From the NCBI GenBank assembly GCA_949372755.1, contig CASIBO010000001.1:1-64000 (forward strand): DNA of 64,000 bases, written 5' to 3'. Shown here piece by piece: positions 34,901-43,093 of the stretch; within the stretch, counting starts at the first letter, position 1, and the number at the start of each line of letters is the position of its first letter. Made by a program: the position numbers and the translations under genes. A model generated the notes under the pieces. It did no database searches. It saw only the letters and a program-made list of their open reading frames with translations, and had not been told where the DNA came from. Origin of the DNA: UBA9926 sp018645765. GTDB lineage: Bacteria; Pseudomonadota; Gammaproteobacteria; Pseudomonadales; Azotimanducaceae.

Positions 34901-35436
34901 ACACGGACCTTCTGCGCCAACTGGCCAACCACTATTACCGCGTTCGAGCTGGACTCGGATTTAACAAGAGCCCCCAAGATTTTGGCGCCTTTCCGACCGA
35001 TCCCTATTCGCACACGCCAAAACATGCGGGCGCTCAACAGCCCGGCATGACCGGTCAGGTTAAAGAAGAAGTCCTTACCCGGTTTGGGGAACTGGGCCTT
35101 CGTATCCAAAATGGTCAAGTTACGTTTGATCCAAGGCTGCTCATGCGCTCAGCCTTTAGCGATCAGTCGATGACCTTTGAATACTTGAACGCAACCAACC
35201 AGTGGCAAACGCTAATGCTCCCCAAAAATGCGCTCGGCTTCACTTGGTGCCAAGTCCCGATCGTTTACGAATTGACCGATCATGAATTCAGTATCGATGT
35301 AACGGATCGTGATGGCCGGGTCGTGACCATAACCGGTCAGACCCTGCCAGGCCCGGTCAGCGATCGATTGATTAGCCGCGCTAACGCGATCATTCAGCTC
35401 AAGGTTTTGGTACCCCACGGCGCGCTGCTGTCCTAA
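31984..35436 (+). CDS. GH94-like large carbohydrate-active protein
   Basis: A 1150-residue cytoplasmic protein without a signal peptide. The first about 300 residues are beta-rich (FGGFVTFAGERYYQI...), followed by a helical barrel-type region. W646-N647-D648 corresponds in style to the WND motif whose Asp is the acid in GH94 phosphorylases. Strings such as FVNASTIDGYNPYRVTQDGIDWE and DPWSYIGYWGDHQIIYLLKFLE (about 490-540) look highly conserved. The C-terminal part from about 1000 is again beta-rich. Role in beta-glucan phosphorolysis or hydrolysis is inferred, not shown. Lies divergent from a LacI gene. Confidence 0.7.
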   Translation: MRNLKLTTSNIQPDFGGFVTFAGERYYQICDVDGLPPFFISLAARGDHWLFISSSSGLTAGRSAPEYALFPYVPVDRIHESHQHTGAVTHIKVHSGSQTQIWSPFFHQKPWKGRSTRNLYKNTLGTKICFEEVHHEYQLTFRLTWSTSEAFGFVATGELLNHGQNAVELSLVTGLQNILPANTPRAIQESSSNLVDAYKRSELDTETGLGLYTLYSAISDRAQANESLRANTAFCLGLDQAQTLISNDQLQQFLMNERLSATSETKGVRGLHLSHARLILAPNQDQSWDLVADTQRNQSQIIALKASLQDPADLRQMIHQDVERGSRELARLVAGSDGLQVSSEEAVTVHHYANVLFNIMRGGTFIDHGLITKTDFLKSVQTFNQALHAPAEQALQDLPAQFKRAALVDRINDARSPQLQRLAQEYLPISFGRRHGDPSRPWNHFEIKLKDNDGQRLLAYEGNWRDIFQNWEALCLSYPDFIPSMIAKFVNASTIDGYNPYRVTQDGIDWEVEDLEDPWSYIGYWGDHQIIYLLKFLELSEAFYPDLLTELMTQPLFSYANVPYRLKPFDAMVKDPKNTVLYDEALAKRIERRVSEIGADGKLILTQDHEVYQVTLLEKLLVPMLSKLSNLVVGGGIWLNTQRPEWNDGNNALVGSGVSFVTLCYLQRYTQFLKSILASCPQQIDLTDAVGDWLTCTNEILKDILIQGQGKPLNPEQRFNSLKALGQAASVYRADVYQTETLEKRVFERSSIDALIDSALTIFERTITENQRDDGLFQTYNLLKTENGQISISHLYPMLEGQVAILSAKTLSPSDAIKVLDALFSSDIYRPDQDTFMLYPDRTLTDFLDKNRFSAASAAGDDLIQRMLAAEDQRLLIKDPNGDLRFHPDCTNIDALNERLNSVVKDYALEHPQSALDAIQNRFENVFNHHAFTGRSGGMFGFEGLGCIYWHMVAKLLLAVQETYFSAVDAGADTDLLRQLANHYYRVRAGLGFNKSPQDFGAFPTDPYSHTPKHAGAQQPGMTGQVKEEVLTRFGELGLRIQNGQVTFDPRLLMRSAFSDQSMTFEYLNATNQWQTLMLPKNALGFTWCQVPIVYELTDHEFSIDVTDRDGRVVTITGQTLPGPVSDRLISRANAIIQLKVLVPHGALLS

Positions 35437-35526
35437 ACGGCACGCCGCGTGCATTACGGGTCTAAATAATGACAATTCGGCTGATCAATTCCTCTATACT
35501 TGCGCGCTCTTAGAAGGACTCGCCTT

Positions 35527-36129
35527 GTGGAACTGACCGAACTGATCTCTCTGTCTATTTTTGCAACGGTTGCGGCCTTTACGCCAGGCCCCAATAACCT
35601 GCTGCTTGCTGCCTCGAGCGCTAATTTTGGCTTACGCGCGACCTGGCCTCACATGGCTGGCGTCATCATGGGCTTTACCCTACTCGTTGCCATTGCGGCC
35701 TTCGGCCTAGGGTGGCTGCTGACTGCGATTCCGATGTTACAAATCATTTTGAGACTCCTTGGCATCGTTTTCATTACCTTGATCGCTTACCGATTATGGA
35801 TCAGCCATACCCTTGAGCAGCAAAACGCCACGCGACCGATGCGGTTTATCGAAGCGGTTTTATTCCAGTGGATTAATCCTAAGGGCGTCCTTGTCATCAT
35901 CTCAGCGATTTCCGCCTACACCGATCCAGCAAGCATTGTGCTCAGCGAGGTCGCGATTTTAATCACTTTGTTTTTCTGGGTGACCGTGGGCTCCGTGCTG
36001 GTGTGGGCTGGCGCTGGCGCTTTCATCGCGCGCAAGCTCACGAGCCAAAAGCGGCTTGCTTGGTTTAATCGCACAGCAGCCAGCTTACTCCTGCTCAGCG
36101 TAGCCCCAGTCTTACTCGACCTTGTGTAA
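35527..36129 (+). CDS. LysE/RhtB family exporter
   Basis: A 200-residue inner-membrane exporter. GTG 35527 is preferred: AAGGA at 35514-35518 lies eight bases upstream. The ATVAAFTPGPNNLLLAASSANFG motif (TPGPNN) near residue 18 is the LysE signature, with six predicted helices and FQWINPKGVLVIISAI in the middle. Family members export basic amino acids, homoserine or threonine. Convergent with the monooxygenase gene across 27 bases. Confidence 0.92.
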   Translation: MELTELISLSIFATVAAFTPGPNNLLLAASSANFGLRATWPHMAGVIMGFTLLVAIAAFGLGWLLTAIPMLQIILRLLGIVFITLIAYRLWISHTLEQQNATRPMRFIEAVLFQWINPKGVLVIISAISAYTDPASIVLSEVAILITLFFWVTVGSVLVWAGAGAFIARKLTSQKRLAWFNRTAASLLLLSVAPVLLDLV

Positions 36130-36156
36130 AAGCGCCCGACAAACCGTCAAACCGCT

Positions 36157-38097
36157 TTAAGAATTTGAGCCGGCCCTTAAAAGCTTGTAGTCCGAGGGTT
36201 CTAGGTCATGGGTGACCGCCCAAAATTTTTGCAAACTAAACGGCGAATTATTGATCACCTGCCCCGACTGGTTTTTGTACCAACTCTCGACACTCGGATG
36301 ACCCCAGGCGAGTTGCCCACTGATCGCCTGGACCTCTTTATTATATTGATCATTGATTTCTTCGCGCACGTCCAGCGCGTTAATATCGTTGGACACCAGG
36401 AGCGTTAAGCACTGCATCACATAGTGTATTTGGCATTCAATTTGATAAATAATGCTACCGCCGTGCACGATATTGGTATTCGGACCATACAGACAGAACA
36501 GGTTTGGAAAGCCCGGCATACTAGTGCCCTTATAGGCGTTGGCGGCATCACCCCAGACCGTGGCTAGATCTTGCCCGCCGAGCCCTAATACCTGCATGGG
36601 TGATAGCAACTCATTGGACTTAAAGCCCGTCGCAAGAATCAAGACATCGATTGGATGGTGATCGCCATTACTCGTTTCAATGCCGGTTTCCGTGATTCGG
36701 GCAATGCCATCGGCAACCAAACTCACATCGTCTCGGGCGAGGGTTTCATACCAGCCATTATCGACAATCAACCGCTTTCCCCAGACCGGAAAATCTGGGA
36801 CACAATGGGGCACGTAGTCTTGTTTCGGTCCTAAGCCGGTTTTAACAAAATCAATCAGCACCTCACGCATCGCGTGATTGGCTTCGTTCACCGAAACAGA
36901 TTGATCTTTCCAAGCAGGATCGACCACAACAGCTGGCCAAGACCGATCGCCGAAGATCAAGATCATCCGAGCGCGATGAAATTCCGCATAGTAAGGGATG
37001 TGATTCAGCGCCCAAATTAGGCCCGGCTCAACGGGTTTGTAATAATCGCGCGCCGGCGCGACCCAATGCGGGGTTCGCTGAAAAACCGAGGTATGCCCCG
37101 CACGATCAGCCGTTTTGGGCAAGAGCTGAACGCAACTACAGCCGGTCCCAATCACCCCGACGCGCTTGCCCGCAAGATCTTCATCTCGCCATCTTGCGGA
37201 ATGCCACATTGCGCCCTGAAAGGATGCCAAGCCCTCAATATTTGGAATTGAGGGTTGATTCAACTGACCCACCGCACTCACCACCGCGTTAAACGTTTCG
37301 GTCTGCTGTTCACCGCCGCGTGAATAGGACACTGACCAGGTATTTAGGCCTTCGTCGTAGGCCATACGGGTGACTGAACAGCCAAACTGGATATGCCCTC
37401 GGATGTTAAACTCATCCGCGCATTGCTCGAAATAAGCGTGCAGCTCATCGCGCTTAGAGAAATACCCGGACCAGTCTGGATTTCGATGAAATGAGTAGGA
37501 ATAAAAATGATTCGGCGTATCCACACCGCAGTCCGGATACCGGTTTTCATACCAAGTCCCGCCCACCGCGTCGTTTTTTTCGAGAATGGTAAAGGCAATG
37601 CCGGCTTCTTTTAGTTTGGCAGCCGTACCCAGACCGGACATCCCCGCGCCAACAATGAGCACCCGAAAATCAGTTGCCTGACCTTGGCTCACGGCCGATT
37701 GGAGCGTCGGCAACCACTGGCTATCGCGATTTTTAAAACGAGTTTCCTCCATCAACATTTCAGCGGTTCCAATCTCAACGTCCTCGCCCGTTGAGAAACC
37801 CAACATCTGATGAAAACGGGTAAGACTGGGCGCCTGGCCGACCGACCGTTGACCGTCACGAACCGCCGCTAGAATCGAGATGGCCTGCTCGCGAACCTCC
37901 GAGGTCAGTTCCACGCTATACCCTCCTGAGTCATCCGGAAACAGGCTTCCCTCCGGCGCCTCGATCGGTGCCGGGGCATATCGTTCACTTAGCCAAATAT
38001 CGTCACCTGTAATGGTTGCCAAAACCAGCAACAAGTTAGGCGTATTGACATCTTGCAACGCTTCTCGAAGCGTCTCGTTCGTTCCCGGTAGAGTCAT
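36157..38097 (-). CDS. Flavin-dependent Baeyer-Villiger-type monooxygenase
   Basis: A 646-residue FAD/NADPH monooxygenase. It has the first Rossmann motif VGAGMSGLGTAAKLKEAG near residue 150, the BVMO fingerprint FQGAMWHSARWRD (F-x-G-x3-H-x3-W-x-D) near residue 297, and the second Rossmann motif IGTGCSCVQLLP near residue 318. The first about 140 residues form an extra N-terminal domain seen in some larger BVMOs. It would insert oxygen next to a ketone, producing an ester or lactone. Substrates may be alicyclic or steroid ketones; the context is consistent but does not prove it. Confidence 0.93.
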   Translation of the reverse strand: MTLPGTNETLREALQDVNTPNLLLVLATITGDDIWLSERYAPAPIEAPEGSLFPDDSGGYSVELTSEVREQAISILAAVRDGQRSVGQAPSLTRFHQMLGFSTGEDVEIGTAEMLMEETRFKNRDSQWLPTLQSAVSQGQATDFRVLIVGAGMSGLGTAAKLKEAGIAFTILEKNDAVGGTWYENRYPDCGVDTPNHFYSYSFHRNPDWSGYFSKRDELHAYFEQCADEFNIRGHIQFGCSVTRMAYDEGLNTWSVSYSRGGEQQTETFNAVVSAVGQLNQPSIPNIEGLASFQGAMWHSARWRDEDLAGKRVGVIGTGCSCVQLLPKTADRAGHTSVFQRTPHWVAPARDYYKPVEPGLIWALNHIPYYAEFHRARMILIFGDRSWPAVVVDPAWKDQSVSVNEANHAMREVLIDFVKTGLGPKQDYVPHCVPDFPVWGKRLIVDNGWYETLARDDVSLVADGIARITETGIETSNGDHHPIDVLILATGFKSNELLSPMQVLGLGGQDLATVWGDAANAYKGTSMPGFPNLFCLYGPNTNIVHGGSIIYQIECQIHYVMQCLTLLVSNDINALDVREEINDQYNKEVQAISGQLAWGHPSVESWYKNQSGQVINNSPFSLQKFWAVTHDLEPSDYKLLRAGSNS

Positions 38098-38663
38098 TGA
38101 AGGTCCTTTGTTGCGGCTTCACCGCTTTATTTTTTGGCCAAAACGGCCATCAGCAAGCTGGCCATGATGATACGGTTCAACTAAACCACTGTCACAAACC
38201 ATGCGTCAACACATTCAATCTTATCAACGCACTGATTCACCCTATCGAGTGCATTCATTCGCTGCTTAATCTGTAGGTTGATGCCCCCTCTGGGGAACTT
38301 GAATACTATGAACCGCGCAATCACACCCGTTCTCGTGATTGACGTTCTCCCTTCTATGACGGCAGCGATAGGGTGCATCGCCTTGCCCAGTCTTAATCTG
38401 GCTTATCTCTTCCTGATCGTCCTTGCAGTGGCAATCGGGATCGTTTTCATTGCAATCATAGCGTTGCAGACTTCAAACCTAAATGACCCATTGGCGCATC
38501 AAGGCACCCCTTCTGGACGGTTTTTTGTTCAGCGTTCACTTTGGGTCTAGACTACCTATTGCCCAGTTCCTTGAGCGGAGCATCTCCATGATTAAAGACC
38601 AATTGCCAGCTGAGAAGCCGAGTGATGCAGCGTATCGTCACATAACAGAACAAGGATGGCCTT
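38098..38663. other. Intergenic region upstream of tspO
   Basis: No firm gene here. A frame at 38278-38550 encodes a hydrophobic stretch but has no homology and no ribosome site; a short frame at 38588-38677 with a ribosome site is listed separately. Confidence 0.4.
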
Positions 38664-38677
38664 ATGCCCGTCGCTAA
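38588..38677 (+). CDS. Possible 29-residue leader ORF overlapping tspO
   Basis: GGAG lies seven bases before the ATG, and the 29-residue frame (starting MIKDQLPAEKPSDAAYRH) runs 14 bases into the tspO start in another frame. This would suit translational coupling, but nothing else supports expression. Confidence 0.3.
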   Translation: MIKDQLPAEKPSDAAYRHITEQGWPYARR

Positions 38678-39173
38678 TCCAATCGTCTCGCGCGAATCTC
38701 GAGTCAAGGCAGGGATCATACTCTTCGGCGTCACCAGCCTGACGGCGTTTATCGGCAGTACCGGTTCAATCCAAGCAGGCAGTTTTTATGCTGCGCTCAC
38801 CCAACCAACTTGGGCGCCACCGGCATGGCTGTTCGGCCCCGTTTGGACAACGCTGTATATCATGATGGCCTATTCTGGTTATCGTATGTGGCGGCGAACG
38901 TTAACCTTTACCCATCCGGCATTGAGGCTGTTCTACGGGCAGCTGTTTTTAAACGGCCTGTGGTCTTGGGTATTTTTTGTCTGGCATTGGGGGGCACTGG
39001 CCCTGATCAACATCTTAATATTACTGCTACTGATTGCGCGCCTAATCCAAAGCGCCCGCCACATCGACGATCTCAGCGCCTTTCTTCTGCTGCCTTATGC
39101 ACTTTGGGTGACTTTCGCTGCCGTACTAACCTGGGCCCTTTGGCAGCTCAACCCTGTAAGCCTTGCTGTCTGA
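38664..39173 (+). CDS. tspO: TspO/MBR family tryptophan-rich sensory protein
   Basis: A 169-residue five-helix membrane protein. Trp-rich motifs QPTWAPPAWLFGPVWTTLYIMMA (residues about 48-70) and NGLWSWVFFVWH (about 95) are characteristic of TspO/PBR proteins, which bind porphyrins and steroids. AAGGA lies seven bases upstream of the ATG. Followed by the gene at 39220 after 46 bases. Bacterial TspO often responds to oxygen or porphyrin; the exact role here is unknown. Confidence 0.94.
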   Translation: MPVANPIVSRESRVKAGIILFGVTSLTAFIGSTGSIQAGSFYAALTQPTWAPPAWLFGPVWTTLYIMMAYSGYRMWRRTLTFTHPALRLFYGQLFLNGLWSWVFFVWHWGALALINILILLLLIARLIQSARHIDDLSAFLLLPYALWVTFAAVLTWALWQLNPVSLAV

Positions 39174-39219
39174 TGAGCCAAGTCAAGTCGACCAACACTG
39201 TAAACCGAACGCGCCATTT

Positions 39220-40038
39220 ATGAACACCCAGCCAGCTCGCATTCGTTTCTGGAATGGCAACAAATCTGCGCCTCGGCGCCGCTACGAAGCTGAACTGACG
39301 CAACAATTACTGTCCCAGATCGACCCTGGTATCGCCCTTGAAGTGGATCACAGCGACCGCCTAACTGCCCAGGCTGAAGCGGCTATTTTTAGCGAGGGCT
39401 TTGACCTACTCATAACCGTCGCTGGTAACCCGAAATTTGACGGCGTCGAAAAGCACATCATCGCTAGCCCAATAGCCTTTGGCATCTTAGGTTGTCGGAT
39501 CCCTGTTTATCGGCGAGATCAACGCGCACGTATCCTCGCTAAATCTGACACACCGTTCAAAGCGGCAACCATCGCCCTACCGGCTGACTGGGCGGACGTG
39601 CCGATTTTTCAAGCCAATGATTACCCCGTTGTCACCCAAGCAAGCCTTGAGGCCTGCTTCGAGCAAGTTGCCTGCGGCGCTGTGGATTACCTGTGTCTGG
39701 GCGCGAACGAGGTGCAAGCCGTCTTTGAAGACTACGGCCAGTCGCATCCAGAACTCGTGATCGCAACTGGACAGGTCCTGTATTACCCCATGCCGTTACA
39801 GTTTTATTGTCACCCAGATGCCCTCACGCTGCAGGCGCGACTGACGGCGGCCCTCAATCAATATCAACGCGCTGGCGCTTTACGCACCCTATTCGAGCGG
39901 CACTTCGGCCCGCAAGTCTCCGCCCTGGCACTTTCACAGCGCGCGGTGCATCGGCTGCGAAACCCATTTCTTAGCGATGGGTCGAGCCTTACCGAAACGC
40001 TGAGTCCCCTACTGCGTACGCCGGATTCCGCCGACTAA
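39220..40038 (+). CDS. Solute-binding-like protein without signal peptide
   Basis: A 272-residue protein. Strand-helix patterns (RIRFWNGNKSAPRRRYEAELTQQLL, then ALEVDHSDRLTAQAEAAIFSEGFDLLITVAGNPKF) and the two-lobed layout resemble type II periplasmic binding domains, with an aspartate/glutamate-rich groove. There is no signal peptide, so it is likely cytoplasmic, which is unusual for this fold outside regulators. No HTH or GGDEF domain is attached. Its end overlaps the convergent PNPOx gene by four bases. Function unknown. Confidence 0.6.
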   Translation: MNTQPARIRFWNGNKSAPRRRYEAELTQQLLSQIDPGIALEVDHSDRLTAQAEAAIFSEGFDLLITVAGNPKFDGVEKHIIASPIAFGILGCRIPVYRRDQRARILAKSDTPFKAATIALPADWADVPIFQANDYPVVTQASLEACFEQVACGAVDYLCLGANEVQAVFEDYGQSHPELVIATGQVLYYPMPLQFYCHPDALTLQARLTAALNQYQRAGALRTLFERHFGPQVSALALSQRAVHRLRNPFLSDGSSLTETLSPLLRTPDSAD

Positions 40039-40532
40039 AAATCGGTGCCGGGTACAAAATAGCGCTTGGCCCAGATTCCCATTCCGGGCTCATCCGCAAC
40101 CGGCATCCGCCAGCTACTCACGACTGCCTTTGCCAGTTCAACTCTGAACAAGGCTCGCGGTTGATCAATTGTGTTGGAAACGTATTTTTCGGCACCGACG
40201 GCGCCAACATACTTTGCAGCCATTTTTTGATAAGTGGGTCGCCATAGAGCATCCTTACCAACATCAAACTGCAATTCGGCAATCCCGTTAACCAAAACCT
40301 TTCGATACGGCAACGCCTGCTCGTCAATGCAAAGCGATACTCTGGGATCTTGTTTCAGGCTTTCAAACCATGCGGACTTTTGTCGCGGTGTGAAATAAAT
40401 GAACCCATCTTCAGACCAAAACCAAATCGGTGTCACGTAAGGCGCACCGCGCTCATCGACGACGCCAATGCGCATCACAATGCCAGGCTCTGTGAGTAAC
40501 GCTTGCTGCTCAGCCCCAGTTAGTTTTGGCAT
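40035..40532 (-). CDS. Pyridoxamine 5'-phosphate oxidase family protein
   Basis: A 165-residue split-barrel flavin or F420-type protein. It begins with MRIGVVDERGAPYVTPIWFWSEDGFIYFTPR and continues LKQDPRVSLCIDEQALPYRKVLVNGIAELQ, the classic PNPOx-like order. A conserved-looking RALFRVELAKAVVSSWR follows. Such proteins reduce or bind small ligands; the substrate is unknown. Convergent overlap of four bases with the gene at 39220-40038. Confidence 0.87.
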   Translation of the reverse strand: MPKLTGAEQQALLTEPGIVMRIGVVDERGAPYVTPIWFWSEDGFIYFTPRQKSAWFESLKQDPRVSLCIDEQALPYRKVLVNGIAELQFDVGKDALWRPTYQKMAAKYVGAVGAEKYVSNTIDQPRALFRVELAKAVVSSWRMPVADEPGMGIWAKRYFVPGTDF

Positions 40533-40607
40533 CGATCACGCTCCTTGATGACGCGCCTTGAACAGCTGCTCGCAAAGAAGCTAGCAAGCACGATCCGATA
40601 GAAAGAT

Positions 40608-41792
40608 TTAATCGGCGCTGTACAAGGTCACGACACACGCCCCACCCAGCCCTAAATTATGCTGCAGACCATGCCGTGCGCCCGGCACTTGACGAGGACC
40701 TGCATCACCTCGCAGCTGCCAAACAAGCTCAGTGCATTGCGCCAAGCCAGTGGCGCCGAGGGGATGCCCCTTAGACAGCAGGCCGCCCGACGGATTGGTC
40801 ACCACACGGCCACCATACGTATTGTCGCCATCCCAGATAAATTTCTCAGCGGTGCCTTCTGCCGTCAACCCGAGGGCTTCATAAGTTAAGAGTTCATTCG
40901 CGGTAAAACAGTCGTGGAGCTCAACCACCTGAATATCTTCCGGTCCGATCCCAGCCGCTTCGTACACTTGGTCGGCTGCGGCCTTTGCCATATCGACACC
41001 GACCAGTTTGCGCAAGGACCCAGCCTCTAAAGTGCTTTCAAAGTCGGTGGTCATGGCCTGCGCTTTAATGGTGATCGCATTGTTTAACCCGTGCTTTCGG
41101 GCAAAGTCTTCACTACAGATAATCGCAGCTGCCGCGCCGCACGTCGGCGGGCAACATTGATATCGCGTTAACGGCCCATAGATATGGGGCGACGCCATAA
41201 TTTCCTCAACACTGAGCAAGTCTCGGAAAACCGCATAAGGATTGTTTGCCGCATGAATCCGCGCCTTGGCTGAAATCTTGGCAAAGGTTTCATCGCGTGT
41301 ACCGTATTGCTCAGCATACTCCTTACCCGCGCCGCCAAAGTATTGCGCGGCATCCGGCGCCCTCTTATCGACCCCCTGCAACGCCTTTCGCGCTTTAAAA
41401 AACCGTTTAAGCGGGCTGGGTCGGTCCGAAAAAGCAGACCCCAAGGCGCCTGGATTCATCTGTTCAAAACCCAGTGCCAAAGCGCAGTCAACCACGCCCG
41501 CCGCGACGGCTTGGCGCGCCAGAAACAAGGCCGATGAACCCGTGGCACAGTTGTTATTAACATTCACCACTGGAATACCGGTCAAACCCAGACCATAGAG
41601 CGCAGCCTGCCCAGCGGTCGAATCGCCATAGACATACCCCACATAGGCTTGCTGAACATCCTTATAATCGATTCCCGCGTCTTCTAAGGCCAACCGAGCA
41701 GCCATCTCACCCATGACTGGATAATCATCACTGGCACCTGGCTTGGTAAATGGAATCATGCCGACACCGGCTACTTTGACGCGCTGACTCAT
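40608..41792 (-). CDS. Thiolase, SCP-x/lipid-transfer type
   Basis: A 394-residue thiolase-superfamily enzyme. The nucleophile Cys is in NVNNNCATGSSALFLAR near residue 83, HDCFTANELLTYEALG holds the first His, and NPSGGLLSKGHPLGATG the second. These are the motifs of the SCP-x-type thiolases that cleave branched or steroid-side-chain 3-ketoacyl-CoAs. Divergent from an SDR gene across 163 bases that include an inverted repeat (41873-41899). Confidence 0.94.
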   Translation of the reverse strand: MSQRVKVAGVGMIPFTKPGASDDYPVMGEMAARLALEDAGIDYKDVQQAYVGYVYGDSTAGQAALYGLGLTGIPVVNVNNNCATGSSALFLARQAVAAGVVDCALALGFEQMNPGALGSAFSDRPSPLKRFFKARKALQGVDKRAPDAAQYFGGAGKEYAEQYGTRDETFAKISAKARIHAANNPYAVFRDLLSVEEIMASPHIYGPLTRYQCCPPTCGAAAAIICSEDFARKHGLNNAITIKAQAMTTDFESTLEAGSLRKLVGVDMAKAAADQVYEAAGIGPEDIQVVELHDCFTANELLTYEALGLTAEGTAEKFIWDGDNTYGGRVVTNPSGGLLSKGHPLGATGLAQCTELVWQLRGDAGPRQVPGARHGLQHNLGLGGACVVTLYSAD

Positions 41793-41872
41793 ATCGTCTC
41801 CTTATGGCGTTTAACAAACAGTTTTGACCCTGCAACATAGAACTGAGCCGAATCAAAGTCAATGCGAGATAC

Positions 41873-41899
41873 CTTAACAACGGACCATGCTATGTTAAG
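41873..41899. promoter_or_regulatory. Inverted repeat between divergent thiolase and SDR genes
   Basis: CTTAAC at 41873-41878 and GTTAAG at 41894-41899 form a perfect 6-base inverted repeat with a 15-base spacer. It could be an operator shared by both divergent genes, but half-sites are short and A/T-rich. Confidence 0.3.
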
Positions 41900-41955
41900 C
41901 TTTTTACCGCGTTTGCATTTCTTCTAGGTTATCAGGACCCACCACGAGGCATTCC

Positions 41956-42798
41956 ATGCACAGCAAGAAAATTTTGATTACCGGCGGCAACGGAGGCATT
42001 GGCTTCGAAACAGCCAAAGCGCTGATAGCCCAAGGCGCTGATGTGATTATTGCTAGTCGCACTTCAGCCAAGACCGATGCAGCGCTTGCGGCATTAGGCC
42101 CGAGTGCGCACCATTTGCCCGTAGATTTATCGGACCTCGAAAGCGTTCGAGAGCTGGCCGATGCGTATCTCGCCGAACACGCCCAACTCGATGTCCTCAT
42201 CAACAATGCGGGTCTTTTTCCGACCAAACAGCAGCTAACCCAACAAGGGTTCGAAATGCAATTCGGGGTCAACCACCTCAGCCACTTTTTGCTGACCCAA
42301 TTACTGTTACCACTCATGCTTGAACAACCCAGCGCCCGCATCGTGACGGTTTCGTCGATGCTGCATCAAAAAGGCAAGCTGGATTTCGCCTCACTTAAAG
42401 GTTCCGCCAAATACAGCGGACAACGCGCCTACGGTCAGTCTAAATTAGCCAATGTTTTATTCGCAGTTGAGCTAGCAAACCGTCTCTCAGGCACGCAGGT
42501 AACGTCCAATGTTCTGCATCCGGGCGGGGTCGCGACCGATATCGTTCGTGACCTGCCTTGGCCCATAAGGAAACTGCTCGGTCTGATCTTCATCACACCC
42601 GAGGCGGGCGCTAAAACCAGTATTCTGCTCGCATCCGATCCTGCGCTTCATCAGACCACCGGCACCTATTTTGATCAATGCGTTATCAAAGCCCCGTCAC
42701 CCAGCGCGCAGGATCCATTGCTCCGGTCCCAGCTCTGGGAATACAGTCTCGAGGCGGTGGGATTGACGGCGGATACTTTTAACGCGCCGAGCCCCTGA
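41956..42798 (+). CDS. Short-chain dehydrogenase/reductase, retinol-dehydrogenase-like
   Basis: A 280-residue SDR. TGGNGGIGFETAKAL binds NAD(P), NNAGLF is at about residue 84, and Y-x3-K is YGQSK near residue 159 with Ser in TVSSM. The NGGIGxExA pattern resembles the retinol-dehydrogenase/WW-oxidoreductase-like subgroup. Divergent from the SCP-x thiolase, suggesting a related acyl or alcohol substrate. Confidence 0.93.
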   Translation: MHSKKILITGGNGGIGFETAKALIAQGADVIIASRTSAKTDAALAALGPSAHHLPVDLSDLESVRELADAYLAEHAQLDVLINNAGLFPTKQQLTQQGFEMQFGVNHLSHFLLTQLLLPLMLEQPSARIVTVSSMLHQKGKLDFASLKGSAKYSGQRAYGQSKLANVLFAVELANRLSGTQVTSNVLHPGGVATDIVRDLPWPIRKLLGLIFITPEAGAKTSILLASDPALHQTTGTYFDQCVIKAPSPSAQDPLLRSQLWEYSLEAVGLTADTFNAPSP

Positions 42799-43080
42799 TC
42801 GAGTAAACAACAGCTCAAATACCGCACCCTTACGGGATACTGAAATAGTATTCAACCGCCTCAACCCAGTTCCGCCCCGAATATCTGGCGCTACTGCCAA
42901 TCGCAGGGCGATCGATGACTAAGCCAACGCCCGCAATCTTTAGAGGCGCTGCTAGCCCCCAGAGGCCATCAATTGCGGGCGCCCGAACGGACATCCCGCT
43001 GCGAGCCGCTCGACCCTTAAAGTGACTTGATCGATTGCCGACATTACCTGCCGCTGGGTTTCTTCTGCCGGAATAAGCGC

Positions 43081-43093
43081 TATACTCAACGGT
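43081..43093 (+). promoter_or_regulatory. Possible -10 element for a leaderless mRNA
   Basis: TATACT at 43081-43086 is seven bases before the ATG at 43094, so transcription would start at or next to the start codon. No good -35 hexamer and no ribosome site are present; the call is tentative. Confidence 0.25.

Noticed and set aside
38278..38550. 90-codon hydrophobic plus-strand frame
   Set aside because: No ribosome site and composition of random A/T-rich DNA; kept only as an intergenic remark.
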